Position numbers and translations under genes: made by a program. Positions 54,492-64,000 of a stretch of 64,000 bases of DNA are shown here, piece by piece. The number at the start of each line of letters is the position of its first letter. The first letter of the stretch is position 1. Source of the stretch: Serripes groenlandicus (Eukaryota; Mollusca; Bivalvia; Cardiida; Cardiidae). The notes below the pieces were generated by a model that saw only the letters and a program-made list of their open reading frames with translations, was not told where the DNA came from and did not search any database. The stretch covers positions 28,383,674 to 28,447,673 of the forward strand of contig JASEVX010000011.1 of assembly GCA_031761405.1 (NCBI GenBank), given 5' to 3'.

Positions 54492-55499
54492 GTGGCTCTA
54501 CATGAACATGGTATCCATAATATTGCAGTTCAGATCTGGGACCTTCATCTCTACGCATTCAGTCTGATGTTGCCATACTTCATGCGGTATGATCACCTGA
54601 ATTACGCAAGATGGGGTCCAGTGTACCTAGCTGAGATGCACCAACTTCCAGAACCTGTGTTATCAGAGTTTCAAAGGGGCAACTTTGTTATCAAGCGTTC
54701 TGTTCAAAAGTTTAATCAAGTTGACCCAGACCAAGCCATGGAGTGGATAAATTGTACAGGAAAGAAAGGAGGTGGAATCATTGGTATCACGAAGACAACA
54801 TCAGCGCTCTGTAGTTGGACACTTTCGTACAATCTGAGGTCTCATATCTCCGTTGAAACAAATGCAATGTTCAACCACAGTCCTGGCAGTACACGCGTTC
54901 ATATTGAGGCTACCCAATCACGGCAAAGGCGGGATAACGACGACGAGAATGCATTGCTCTCAGTCTTCCAGGAATTCAAGGTGTTTGCATCAGTTTCACC
55001 AGAGTCATTACAAAATCTCGCCACAAAGGATCTAGCAACCGAAGCAATCCAAAAAACGTTACTGTGTGCCAAGGAACTGGGACAAGAAGAAGTGATTACA
55101 TTCGTTGAGCAGAGGATGATTGTACCTGAACAAGGTGACCAGCCGGATGTCCCCATACATGCCTCCCTACACAGGTGTAATGCTAAAACTGTTGCATCTC
55201 TGTATGAAGTTGTCAAAGACACTAAAGACAAAGACAAGAGAACTATCTTCAAGGCTGACAGAAACGTCCTCCAACGCCTTGTTACTGCCTACGAGGCAGG
55301 TCGTCCAGTTGACCCGCCATCTATTCTAAAGCACGAATATCTACCAGTCCCTGTATCACTTGCCGAAATGAATGGTACGTTGCGCACAGGAAACAAGTCC
55401 GTACTCGCAGAGAAGTTAACTGAAGGCATTGTATGTCCCGAAGCTATTGAACTTCACGACTCATCGTCTTGCCTCAGCATTGGTGGTTTCTCTTGGTAA
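54492..55499 (+). CDS. Transposon protein middle part
   Basis: 335 open codons from the largest uninterrupted middle section. The ATG is internal and not a true start. It includes MEWINCTGKKGGGIIG and FKADRNVLQRL, both of the kind shared among many uncharacterised invertebrate transposon proteins. No catalytic motif recognised. It ends by frameshift at GGFSW, overlapping the next frame by about 70 nt. Confidence 0.6.
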   Translation: MALHEHGIHNIAVQIWDLHLYAFSLMLPYFMRYDHLNYARWGPVYLAEMHQLPEPVLSEFQRGNFVIKRSVQKFNQVDPDQAMEWINCTGKKGGGIIGITKTTSALCSWTLSYNLRSHISVETNAMFNHSPGSTRVHIEATQSRQRRDNDDENALLSVFQEFKVFASVSPESLQNLATKDLATEAIQKTLLCAKELGQEEVITFVEQRMIVPEQGDQPDVPIHASLHRCNAKTVASLYEVVKDTKDKDKRTIFKADRNVLQRLVTAYEAGRPVDPPSILKHEYLPVPVSLAEMNGTLRTGNKSVLAEKLTEGIVCPEAIELHDSSSCLSIGGFSW

Positions 55500-56730
55500 G
55501 CCTGACAATACAGTGACCTTTGGGGATTTGGCCGACACATACGTAAGAGCAGTACTAAAGGCAGGGTCTAATTATCAACGGGTAGACGTTGTGTTCGACA
55601 GGTATAGAGAAGAGACAATAAAGGGTGCTACAAGGACACGACGTACGAAAACAGCGCGACCAATAAGACGACTTATTGAGGGACGTGAGGTGCCTCTTCC
55701 AAAAAACTGGACGAACTTTCTGTCGCTTACTGACAATAAAGTAGATCTTGCCCAATTTCTGTCCGAGGAACTGTGTTCTCAGGCACCTGTTGATAAGGAG
55801 ATTGTAGTTGCCGGGGGATTCAGAGAGGAGCTTGAGGTAAGGTCATCACAGATAACAACTGATTTGACTCTACTGAGAGCCACACACGAGGAAGCCGACA
55901 CTCGGTTGGTTTTGCATGCTGTGCACAGCCAGTTTAAAACAGTTGTTTTGTCATCACGGGACACTGATGTTCTCGCACTTTCGGTTGCTCATTTTCCACG
56001 TGTAGACCAACAATGTGAGCATATATGGATGATGTCTGGTACCAGCAAGAAACGGCGCTATATACCTATTGATGCTGTTTTCAACAATTTACCAAGAGAT
56101 TCAGCAACATCTCTGTTACCATATCATGCATTAACTGGTTGCGACACCACTTCATACATCGCAAATCACACCAAAAAGTCAACATGGAAAGTCTTCAAGG
56201 AGCACCATCAACTACTCAAGAACTTGGGAATCGGTGCACTAACAGAGGAGACCATTCGATCTACAGAAATCTTTGTATGCAGAACATACAATGTGCACAA
56301 AACAGACTCTGTTGATTCAGCAAGACATATACTGTTTTCAAAGACGGGTAAAGCAGAGGCAATGTCGCCGACAAGTGATGCTCTCCGATTCCACTTGATG
56401 CGAGTTCACTTTCAAACAATAGTCTGGAGAAACGCTGACTGTGCGATACCTGAGCTTCCGGCTCCGGTGGATATGGGATGGAAACGTGGTGATTCAGGAC
56501 TACAGCCTATTCTTATGTCATTGTGTCCGATCCCAGAAAGTTGCCTGGAGATGATTTCATGTGCGTGCCAAAAGCAATGCAGGAATCGTCATTGTAAATG
56601 CCGCAAATCTAGGTTACGATGCACAGCAATGTGTGCATGTCATCAGCAGATTAATGATCAAACTCCGTGTATGAATATGGTCTCGTCAACTGAACTGTAT
56701 TATCTGAAACTTGTAGATCTCAGAATTTGA
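55429..56730 (+). CDS. Transposon nuclease core with CXC tail
   Basis: 433 open codons. Acidic residues are spaced as in FEN1/XPG nucleases: VFD (57), HEEADTR (E154, E155, D157), SRDTDVLAL (D178, D180) and LTGCDTTS (D239) followed by a Lys-rich helical stretch like the H2TH region. The N-terminal Asp expected before this frame appears lost in the deletion at about 55475. A Cys cluster at 378-404 (CAC, QC, CKC, C, CAC) resembles tesmin/TSO1 CXC DNA-binding motifs. The reported start is only the first ATG of the frame; translation would naturally read through from upstream. Confidence 0.7.
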   Translation: MYVPKLLNFTTHRLASALVVSLGKPDNTVTFGDLADTYVRAVLKAGSNYQRVDVVFDRYREETIKGATRTRRTKTARPIRRLIEGREVPLPKNWTNFLSLTDNKVDLAQFLSEELCSQAPVDKEIVVAGGFREELEVRSSQITTDLTLLRATHEEADTRLVLHAVHSQFKTVVLSSRDTDVLALSVAHFPRVDQQCEHIWMMSGTSKKRRYIPIDAVFNNLPRDSATSLLPYHALTGCDTTSYIANHTKKSTWKVFKEHHQLLKNLGIGALTEETIRSTEIFVCRTYNVHKTDSVDSARHILFSKTGKAEAMSPTSDALRFHLMRVHFQTIVWRNADCAIPELPAPVDMGWKRGDSGLQPILMSLCPIPESCLEMISCACQKQCRNRHCKCRKSRLRCTAMCACHQQINDQTPCMNMVSSTELYYLKLVDLRI

Positions 56731-56919
56731 TCTCAACCACCTTTACTTCTGATCTTCACAAAAGGGATAGACTTCATTTATTTGTCATATATTTTAATAA
56801 AAATTATTAAAGAATATGCCTAGGCTGATCACTGTTAGCTTTAAAAATGCCTTTATCATTTTCCGTGACCCTGTAAACATAGTTATAGACCCTTGATTTG
56901 ATATAAAAATGATTTTTCG

Positions 56920-57438
56920 GTAATGTCGTCCGCTAATTTGCATATTTGAGAGTATGCCTAGGCTTATCAATACTTGCTTTAAAATGTATTTTTCGTGTTC
57001 CCTGACCCTGAAAACATAGGTATAGATACTTCATTTGACATATTTGGTTCCCTAGGTCCTGAGATAATGGATGAAAATGTTTTTTCAGTAATGGCGGCCG
57101 CTAATTTGCATATTTACGAGTGTTCGTCAACACTAATTACTTCCAAAATGGTTTAATCTTTTTTCCTGGTCCTGAAACCATAGGTATAGACACTTCATTT
57201 GACATATTTGCTTATCAAGTTCCAGAGATATTGCAGAAAATGATTTGAAAAATGCACCGAATTTGCGATTCGGCGGCCATTTTGAATATGCAAATTAGAC
57301 CCTTAAAATTCGCTTGGGAACCGGGTTTATCGGATTCAGCATACCTGAATTATGCTAAAAAGTCTGGTTCCCAACTTTTACCCAAAAATGCCCCTTGATC
57401 CTTATGCAGGGCCTTTTTTCAGAAATCCCACTAGACTA
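56920..57438 (-). repeat. Right terminal inverted repeat of transposon
   Basis: Reverse complement of 51550..52035 with the same internal sub-repeats. It ends TCCCACTAGACTA followed by target TAA. Confidence 0.8.
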
Positions 57439-58620
57439 TAACTAGATCAATTAGATAAGAACAAACACATAGGTGCTTAAGTATTAACATATATTAAGGT
57501 TTATTGCCTCTAGTATGACACAAGCTTTGGAAGGAGAGGGGGAAGTCTATTCTCCCTCCAGTTTCGCAGAAGTATGATAGCAAAACCGGGAGTATATAAA
57601 CAAAAAATACGAAGTCATTTTAAAAGAATAAAGATATTTATGATCAAGATTGAGCATTATGAAAGTTCACATGTATAGTCAAAATATAGCAAGAATTATT
57701 AAGTCTGTTTTGTTTGTTTGTAATATCAGTTTAATCGTTTTGTACATGCTAGTAGAAAATTGAAAAATAAACAAAAGAAAATGGTCAAGTCAGTTCCCCA
57801 AATGCAAAGAGCGAAAACCTGTTGGTACGAATCGTTCACCTTGAACAAAACATGAAAAACCGGGTACGAATCTAATGAATTTTAGAATTCGGATGAAATC
57901 GTGAAAACAAAGCGAAGTATTCATAATGGAAGGAAGCAGAGACAACTTAATTACTCTATGGGAACCGATGACACCTTTTCGTCTATTAAATAAGAATGAT
58001 CATAATCACCAATCGATGACATGCTTCATTTACAAATGCCTATAACCCTGCCTATTGCATAGTTGGGTTAACGTTGTTTTACAGTTTCAAGAATTATATT
58101 GTAATATGTGGTAATAAAAATGAATCATTATTGATTTTTTAAAGATTACCCATTTATTTAAAAATCTCAATGTAGTAAATAGGCAAAAACATTTTTTTTT
58201 TCAAACATATAACATAGTTTTTCTTAACAATAATAATGTTGGTTGCCCCCTTTTCGATAACGTAACCCATGGTACACAATTAAACCTATCCCATACTGAC
58301 GCCACGCTTCCATGCGGCGTCAATTATATGTTATCGGGTCAACAACACGTGTGATAGTTGTACCCTGCTGTGTGAACTTTTTACTCATACGACACTTCTT
58401 ATATATGTGACGGTATAATCATTACATGTGACAACAAAGTTATTTTGTGTGTTGGAGGCGACATTATTTGTGGTAGTTTCACATTAATATGTTACACATT
58501 TATATACACATGTGACGAGATTTCAATTGCATGTGACGGCAGTTCTAATGCATCTGAAGGTTTTATCATTGTATGTGACAGAAATGTATCTTTTTAAATA
58601 TTCACACTACGTTTGAGAGA
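57439..58620. other. Non-coding, no gene seen
   Basis: AT-rich sequence with a CATGTGAC-type motif starting about 58400. No coding exon was recognised. Confidence 0.5.
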
Positions 58621-58639
58621 TACAACGTCATGTGTAATG

Positions 58640-59075
58640 ATTTTGTCATTATGTGTGACAAAATGTTCTTTACGTGTAATTAAAATGATCTTCAATGTGA
58701 CCAAATAATCTTAACGTGTGACAAAATGATCTTCAATGTGACCAAATGCTCTTTATGTTTGACTAAATGTTCTTTACGTCTAACCAAATGATCTTTACTT
58801 GTGACAAAATGATCTTTACTGTGATAAAATGTTCTTTACTGTGACCACATGTTATTAAATGTGCTTTTTGTTTGACCAAATGTTATTTACGTCTGACCAA
58901 ATGTGCTTTACCTGTGCCCATATGTTCTTTATGTTTCACCAAATAGTTTTAACGTCTGACCAAATGTTCTTTACTTCTCACCAACTGTTCTTTACGTATG
59001 ACCAAATGTTCTTTACGTGTGACCAAATGTTCTTTACGTGTGATCGAATGTTCTTATTTCTGACTGTTTGACCAA
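58640..59075. repeat. 21-bp minisatellite (TGTGACCAAATGTTCTTTACG)
   Basis: About 19 degenerate units, becoming more regular toward 59000. The unit is a multiple of three, so a seven-residue repeat frame appears (MFFTCDQ type) but has no gene context. Looser TGTGAC motifs extend left to 58400. Confidence 0.85.
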
Positions 59076-59599
59076 TATATCAAATATATCCGCTAATATT
59101 TGTAACACTAAGTGACATGCAACTTAATAACCTTGGATTTATCTTATTACTGCAATCATACCGATTCTAACACTGTATTTATAATTGCTAACTTACTTGT
59201 TCGTTAATGTTAAGTTATTGTAGAGATGACATGCTCTGATAGAGCATTTTAGCTTGTATAGAGTCAGTTGATAGTCTACACTTTATCAAGTACACGCACC
59301 AGGTGCACACTATTTCAAGAGTCATATTTAGGTGCAATAGATTGAAGGTTCGATAACCTAGATATTTTAGAAAAGACCCATTGGTTCTTTCAAGGGCTCA
59401 TTGTATAGCACCAATAAAAGCGAGGGCTTATATCCTATAAAGGACCAGTACCTGACCCATATTAAAAGCATATCAGAAAATTCCAGAACCCGGACAGGGC
59501 CATGATTTGAACCTCGGACTTCTGGATTGATAGTCCATCGTGTTAATCACTGGGTCACCTGTATCTCATGTACATAAAGAGAGAATTAGCGGATACATA

Positions 59600-59925
59600 T
59601 CTTACATACATCGAACTGTCACGCGTAATGAACATTGTGTCACACGTAAGGAGAAAATCACTACATTTATATCACACACAATAATGAAATAGTCGCATGT
59701 AGTATAGGTGTCAACACATATATAACAAAACCTACCACACGTAATGTTAACTACACCACACGGAATGACGATATTGTCAGATATAATGATGAAACCGTCA
59801 TATGTATAAGAAGTGACGTTTTATGTATGAATAAATGTGTCACATACTAAGGTAAGACAACCAGATATAGTGTTGACTCAATCACATGGAATGAACATTC
59901 TGTCACATATAATGACAAGAGAAAG
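59600..59925. repeat. GTCACA-rich array, inverted relative to 58640
   Basis: Irregular repeats of GTCACACGTAATGA and ACATATAATGA type, complementary to the TGTGAC motif of the previous array. A further set lies at 61840..62060. A tRNA-like SINE head (TTTGAACCTCGGACTTC) lies between, at 59480..59570. Confidence 0.6.
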
Positions 59926-61830
59926 TTGATGCAACGCATCAATGTCGCCGGAAATCCATACTGCAGTTATGCATAACACTTACATTATAGTAGTTGAAAA
60001 AACAGTTATCCACTGAGGGGCATATTGGATTATCAGGGGTAGGGGTCAAGTGAAAATGTATCATAACTTGCATTTGTTTGTCAACGAAGTGAATGTCTTT
60101 CATTGAAATATAATTGAAGCCTTTCATTGTTTATGATCAATCTCCATTCTAAGGTAGGTTGACCATACACACAGCCAACTAATTATTGATCATAAACAGT
60201 AATGGAAATGAGTAATCTTGCCAATCATTAGTCTTAGTATGTATACAGTGCTTTCATTAAGGAATAATTATAAGATTTGTGAATTCCACATACACTTTTC
60301 AAGATGTTTGTCAGAATATTTGAATTTTAATATTTATCTATAAAACCTCAAAACAGACAATTTAGGATTTGCATGCAATAGCACGTCATTTTAAGCTTCG
60401 TTGTCAATATCAACACAAATTCCAGACCGAAGAGGGGGACGAGTGGTTCGCAAATGTCTTGCGAACAATTCGCGGGAAATGTCATTATCATGATATGGCA
60501 GAAGAGCATTGAGTCGTCTAATCAATATTCATCAAATCAACCTTTTCAATGCCCTCAAATTCTGCTGTCAGAGTCGAAATTCCGAAAGTCTCGGCAATAA
60601 ATTCATTGACATTCTCGGAAAGTATCTCTTCAGAATAGATTAATGACATATTTATTATTTCAATTCTGACCAACCAAATTCATTATTCGTGGAGGAATCC
60701 ATTAGGAACGAGGCTACATAAGATAGTGTCTTTGATTGGTTAATATCAATTAGTACGGCCCCCCTATACAACATTTATTATGTATCATATTAAAATAATA
60801 TCCTGGAAATCGCTCCTTTTCTGAAGCCGTATGTTTCATAAAAGCAAGAATCGGTTAATTATATTCAAATGGTTGAAACATTAAAGGTTAAATTTGACAC
60901 TGATCTCGATTAAATCGGATTCGTAGTAAAAATAATTAACAGGGGGTGCCGTGACAATTGATCTGAAAAATCGGTTCTTCGTTTATGCGAACAAGTGTAT
61001 AAAGTCACGATGGTTGTTTGGTCAATCGGTTCTACGTCATGGTGTGTTTAAAGCGATAAATGGGTATATATTATCAGTTGTTAATTCCTGATTACGTAAC
61101 TGTGTATACTGAGAACTGAATTAAGCGACTTGACGCATGACTGTGATGATTTACAGCGTGTGATAACTTCGTACGAAATTGTCTGCGAAGTAGACTTCGC
61201 TTTGATCGAGTGAATGGGCGAAGTCTGGCAATTTAAGGCGACCACTCAAGTCGCCCCCTCGCGCGAGAGCCATGAGCTTGTTCTTTTCTTCATTTGTTTC
61301 GAACCAAATAAACATTTTAAATCACCTATAATCAACTGTAAGTGGGTGTAAAGAACGGCTCTCTGCAAAGGAGATTCGCTTGTCACGTGATCAACAGTTT
61401 AAGCTTAGAAACAGTTCATATTTTAGATTTACATGGATAAACATTAGTAAATGTATTCTTCACAAATCAAGAAATCTCTTTGAACAATAAATTAACATTC
61501 AGTAAGTTAAAATTGCTATTAAAAGGAGAATTCGAAGTGATTTTTATCTCGATAATGACACATAACAGTCTGCTGCAAGTCTACTTGGGACTGTTTTGTC
61601 TTCGTAAATAAAACAAAATAACATAAATGCGAGTCAAAATAAAGAAACTGCAAATACTTAAAACATCGGAATATTTATTTAATTTTAGATGTATCATAAC
61701 TTAGTGTTTTTTAACAAACGCAATTGTAATATGTTCAAGACATTCAAATTCTTTTTTTTTTCTAATAATAACTCCTCTTCCCATGTCATGTCCGAAAAGC
61801 TATTAAAAATATTAGTCGCGGACTTCTGCC
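59926..61830. other. Non-coding, no gene seen
   Basis: No exon, repeat array or known element recognised. It is the longest stretch in the window without an obvious MITE. Confidence 0.45.
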
Positions 61831-62140
61831 CGGCCACTAATAAAACCATCACGTGTATTAGAAGTGTTGTCGCACGTATACATATTAGTGCCACATATCA
61901 GAATAAAAATATCTCACGTTTTATTGACTCCATCACATACAATGTCTTTTCTGTTACATGTAATGATAATACAGTCACATTTATTTGGTTATGCCTTCAC
62001 ATGTATAGATAAAAGTGTCAAATATAAAGGGGAAAGCATCACATGTAATGCTGTTACAACTGAACGTCAGGTTGTGCATTTGTTAGGCAGTTGTGGTGTT
62101 CCATAATAATGGGATGACGGCTTGTCCGACGAATAAACAG

Positions 62141-62500
62141 TTATACCGGGATCGTCATTGGACGGTCTTTAATATTCTCGTCTCCGTCGGTTAATAAACA
62201 ATTTGCATATTCATTCGGCTTCCTGCAGCATGCAAACATTCTCCGCCGAACTGTACCGTCAAGCAGACAAAACAGACAGAAGTTAAAAAACGCTTGGGAC
62301 GGGTCTCCGAACGCTTGAATCTTCTCCAATACCTCCATTGCCTTCGATGAACTTGGCACATGAAACAGGCTCATTATAAACCGGATCGTCCCCCACATGC
62401 GTACTGACCAGAGCACGAGGAACACGAATATATAGTTCCTGTCCTCGTGTCTTAGACTGTCATGGATATCCTGGAACTGTCTACTGTTGTGCTTTAGGTG
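62141..62500 (-). CDS. GPR157-like receptor, unit C, exon 4, shortened tail
   Basis: 360-nt last exon, phase 0 start after TTTTCCAG. TM6 and TM7 are as in unit B, but the tail ends after 27 residues past the Cys pair region (RKPNEYANCLLTDGDENIKD onward). A deletion relative to 29840-30010 shifts the frame, so the Ser-rich end seen in unit B is lost. Exon 3 should lie just right of the window, since 63780..64000 matches 32050..32345. Confidence 0.85.
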   Translation of the reverse strand, partial: HLKHNSRQFQDIHDSLRHEDRNYIFVFLVLWSVRMWGTIRFIMSLFHVPSSSKAMEVLEKIQAFGDPSQAFFNFCLFCLLDGTVRRRMFACCRKPNEYANCLLTDGDENIKDRPMTIPV

Positions 62501-62607
62501 CTGGAAAAAAAGGTCACGATATCAGTGTCCATTCTTTATTCAAAATGAATAATTTGCATGTTTTGATAAGCAAACGTTCCCATTGTGTGAACATGAGTGG
62601 AACATAA

Positions 62608-62852
62608 TTGAGCCGTTCCGCGAGAAAACCAACACTGTGGACTCTGCGTAAAGTATCGACCCGGATCAGCCTAAGCATGCCTCGCAGGCTTCCCCGGATG
62701 GACACTTTTCGCCTCCTGTTGATTTTCTGTTTCAAGAATCATTACTCTATACCTATATCCCCCTAGAGACGGAATGTGTCGGCCCGGATCAGGGTCTGGA
62801 TCGATGCATTACGCAGAGGCCATACTGTTTGTTTTCTCGCGGGACGGCTCAA
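62608..62852 (+). repeat. GAGCCG MITE
   Basis: Ends TTGAGCCGTTCCGCGAG and TTTTCTCGCGGGACGGCTCAA. Partner of 30756..31016, with a short internal deletion. Confidence 0.88.
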
Positions 62853-63319
62853 TTATAGATTTGTTCTGACAAGGCAATGCTTCGCACAATTTGAGAAGTG
62901 TGTCCTGACATAGTGCAACTTGAGTAAAAGCTAAAGACTCGTGGGAGACTAATTAATGTGATTATTGCAATTTCACAATGTCAATTGGGTAGGATATATG
63001 AAAAACATATTAAAATATAACAACAAGTGCATGTTTTGAGAGTAGTTTACTGTAGTCCTCTGCTGCAGTTTCTTGCATGTTGGAAAGGGTTAATATTGCT
63101 ATTCAGAGAAACATTGAACAGACAAGTATACATAGACACTAAATGTATAACCAACCCTACCCAAGACAGAATATCCCAACAGGTGAACCAGTCAAATCTC
63201 CCACGCAGACGACTTAATGATACGTTTTGCAGCAGATGATATTTGAAAATATCTTGAGAAAAGTTAAAATTGATCATAATGAGCAAGATCACATTTACTC
63301 ACAACGTTTTCACCTTTTT

Positions 63320-63585
63320 ATGAGCCGTTCCACGAGAAAACCAACAATTTAACCGCGCTGCGTAATGTATCGATCACCTCAGTTCAGTCTGCGCAGTCCG
63401 TGCAGGCTAAACCGGGCTGACACATTCCGTCTCAGGTCGATAGAGGTATAGACTAATGACTCTTGCAACAGAAAATCCACAGGAGGCGAACAGTGTCTGT
63501 CCGGGTTAGCCTGCTCGGCATGCTTAGGCTGATCCGGGTCGATACTTTACGCAGAGACCGCACTGTTGGTTTTCTCGCGGGAATC
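63320..63585 (+). repeat. GAGCCG MITE
   Basis: Left end ATGAGCCGTTCCACGAG, right end TTTTCTCGCGGGAA (terminal CGGCTCAT lost). The unit-B counterpart region has the heptamer-rich element instead. Confidence 0.85.
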
Positions 63586-64000
63586 GAAATGTTAATTCGA
63601 TAAAACGAAACTAAAATAGTATTCAGCATGTTCCATAGTTTACTAAATGCAACTCGAGTAAACAATACGGACTCTTGGGGTATTAAATAATGTGCAATTA
63701 TTTCATTGAAAGCTATCTATAATATCAACACGTGAATATCCGAGATTTACATATAGACAGACTCGCGGTAACAAGGTTATCTTTTGTATAATATCTTAAG
63801 CATTTGCCACTTGCAGACGAATCTGGAACGGACGACTTAAAAGTATTCTATGACATGACAATCAATTTTCTACTTTTGTAACAATTTTGCCTGGATCTTT
63901 TCAAAGTCACCTGCTTAAGATTTGCTATATGTTAGAAATGGGTTATTAAGTACGTCCTTTCCAAGCGGAGTTTAAGTAGAACATGAAAGTTCGTGATGAC
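63586..64000. repeat. Unit C sequence matching 32050..32345
   Basis: The final bases (TACGTCCTTTCC onward) match the sequence just before GPR157 exon 3 in unit B, so the missing exon should start within tens of bases of the window end. Confidence 0.65.

Larger units (their letters stand above)
52531..56730 (+). pseudogene. Transposon-encoded FEN/XPG-like nuclease protein, broken
   Basis: One ancestral open frame of about 1,400 codons now split by frameshifts near 53155, 53575, 53710, 53850-53920, 54490 and 55475, plus an in-frame TGA at 54166. Pieces: 52531..53160 fingers; 53364..53597; 53572..53710; 53923..54168 and 54184..54567 in one frame; 54492..55499; 55429..56730 nuclease and CXC. Conserved-looking sequence on both sides of each break shows these are lesions, not introns. 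No intact product can be made. Confidence 0.75.
51550..57438 (+). mobile_element. Decayed TIR DNA transposon, probably Academ-like
   Basis: A 5.9-kb element with imperfect terminal inverted repeats of about 500 bp, outermost TAGTCTAGTGGGA, flanked by a 3-bp direct repeat TAA (51547..51549 and 57439..57441). It encodes one plus-strand protein, now broken. The domain set (Cys/His fingers, FEN/XPG-like nuclease core, CXC tail) and the 3-bp target site fit what I recall of Academ elements, but I cannot search Repbase, so the superfamily is inference. It has no counterpart in unit A. Confidence 0.75.

Noticed and set aside
52561..55964. Minus-strand frames across the transposon
   Set aside because: They are shadows of the plus-strand transposon protein, whose composition and motifs are far more protein-like.
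58859..59071. MFFTCDQ-repeat protein
   Set aside because: It is a translation of a 21-bp minisatellite with no gene context.

Overview
This window is eukaryotic and looks molluscan, most likely a bivalve and possibly a dreissenid mussel. The reasons are AT-rich, intron-split genes with GT..AG junctions, dense MITEs and tRNA-derived SINEs, long CT/TCTG microsatellites, and an invertebrate-type two-cysteine-cluster Toll-like receptor. The species guess rests on remembered repeat style only. Nothing prokaryotic is present.

The main structure is a tandem segmental duplication with a period of about 27-32.7 kb. Each unit carries a GPR157-like G-protein-coupled receptor gene on the minus strand and a single-coding-exon Toll-like receptor (LRR-TM-TIR) on the plus strand. 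The GPR157-like gene of unit B can be assembled completely from four exons with matching phases (complement of 29780..30307, 32313..32545, 43855..44079, 47576..47792; 400 codons). The intact TLR of the same unit (38334..41006) lies antisense inside its second intron. Unit A (about 1..23930) has GPR157 exons 1 and 2 (20410..20626, 14032..14256) and a TLR (5906..8188) whose cytoplasmic tail is cut short by a 4-bp frameshift. Exons 3 and 4 of A should lie just left of the window. Unit C enters at the right edge with only its last GPR157 exon (62141..62500).

Unit A also has a local direct duplication of about 2.5-3 kb that copied the TLR 3' end (fragment at 10979..11297). Between the units there is a decayed 5.9-kb terminal-inverted-repeat DNA transposon (51550..57438). 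Its product combines Cys/His fingers, a FEN/XPG-like nuclease core and a C-terminal CXC cluster, so it is probably Academ-like. Most of the rest is repeat: about 20 copies of a roughly 240-bp GAGCCG-ended MITE, six copies of a roughly 215-bp CTTTCAGCG MITE, several SINE families, heptamer-rich elements, a LINE remnant, and minisatellites with units of 21, 24, 27, 52, 56 and about 112 bp.

The TLR would be a cell-surface innate immune receptor signalling through its TIR domain, and the GPR157-like protein a seven-pass receptor. They share a locus and are duplicated together. No functional link between them can be shown from sequence alone.
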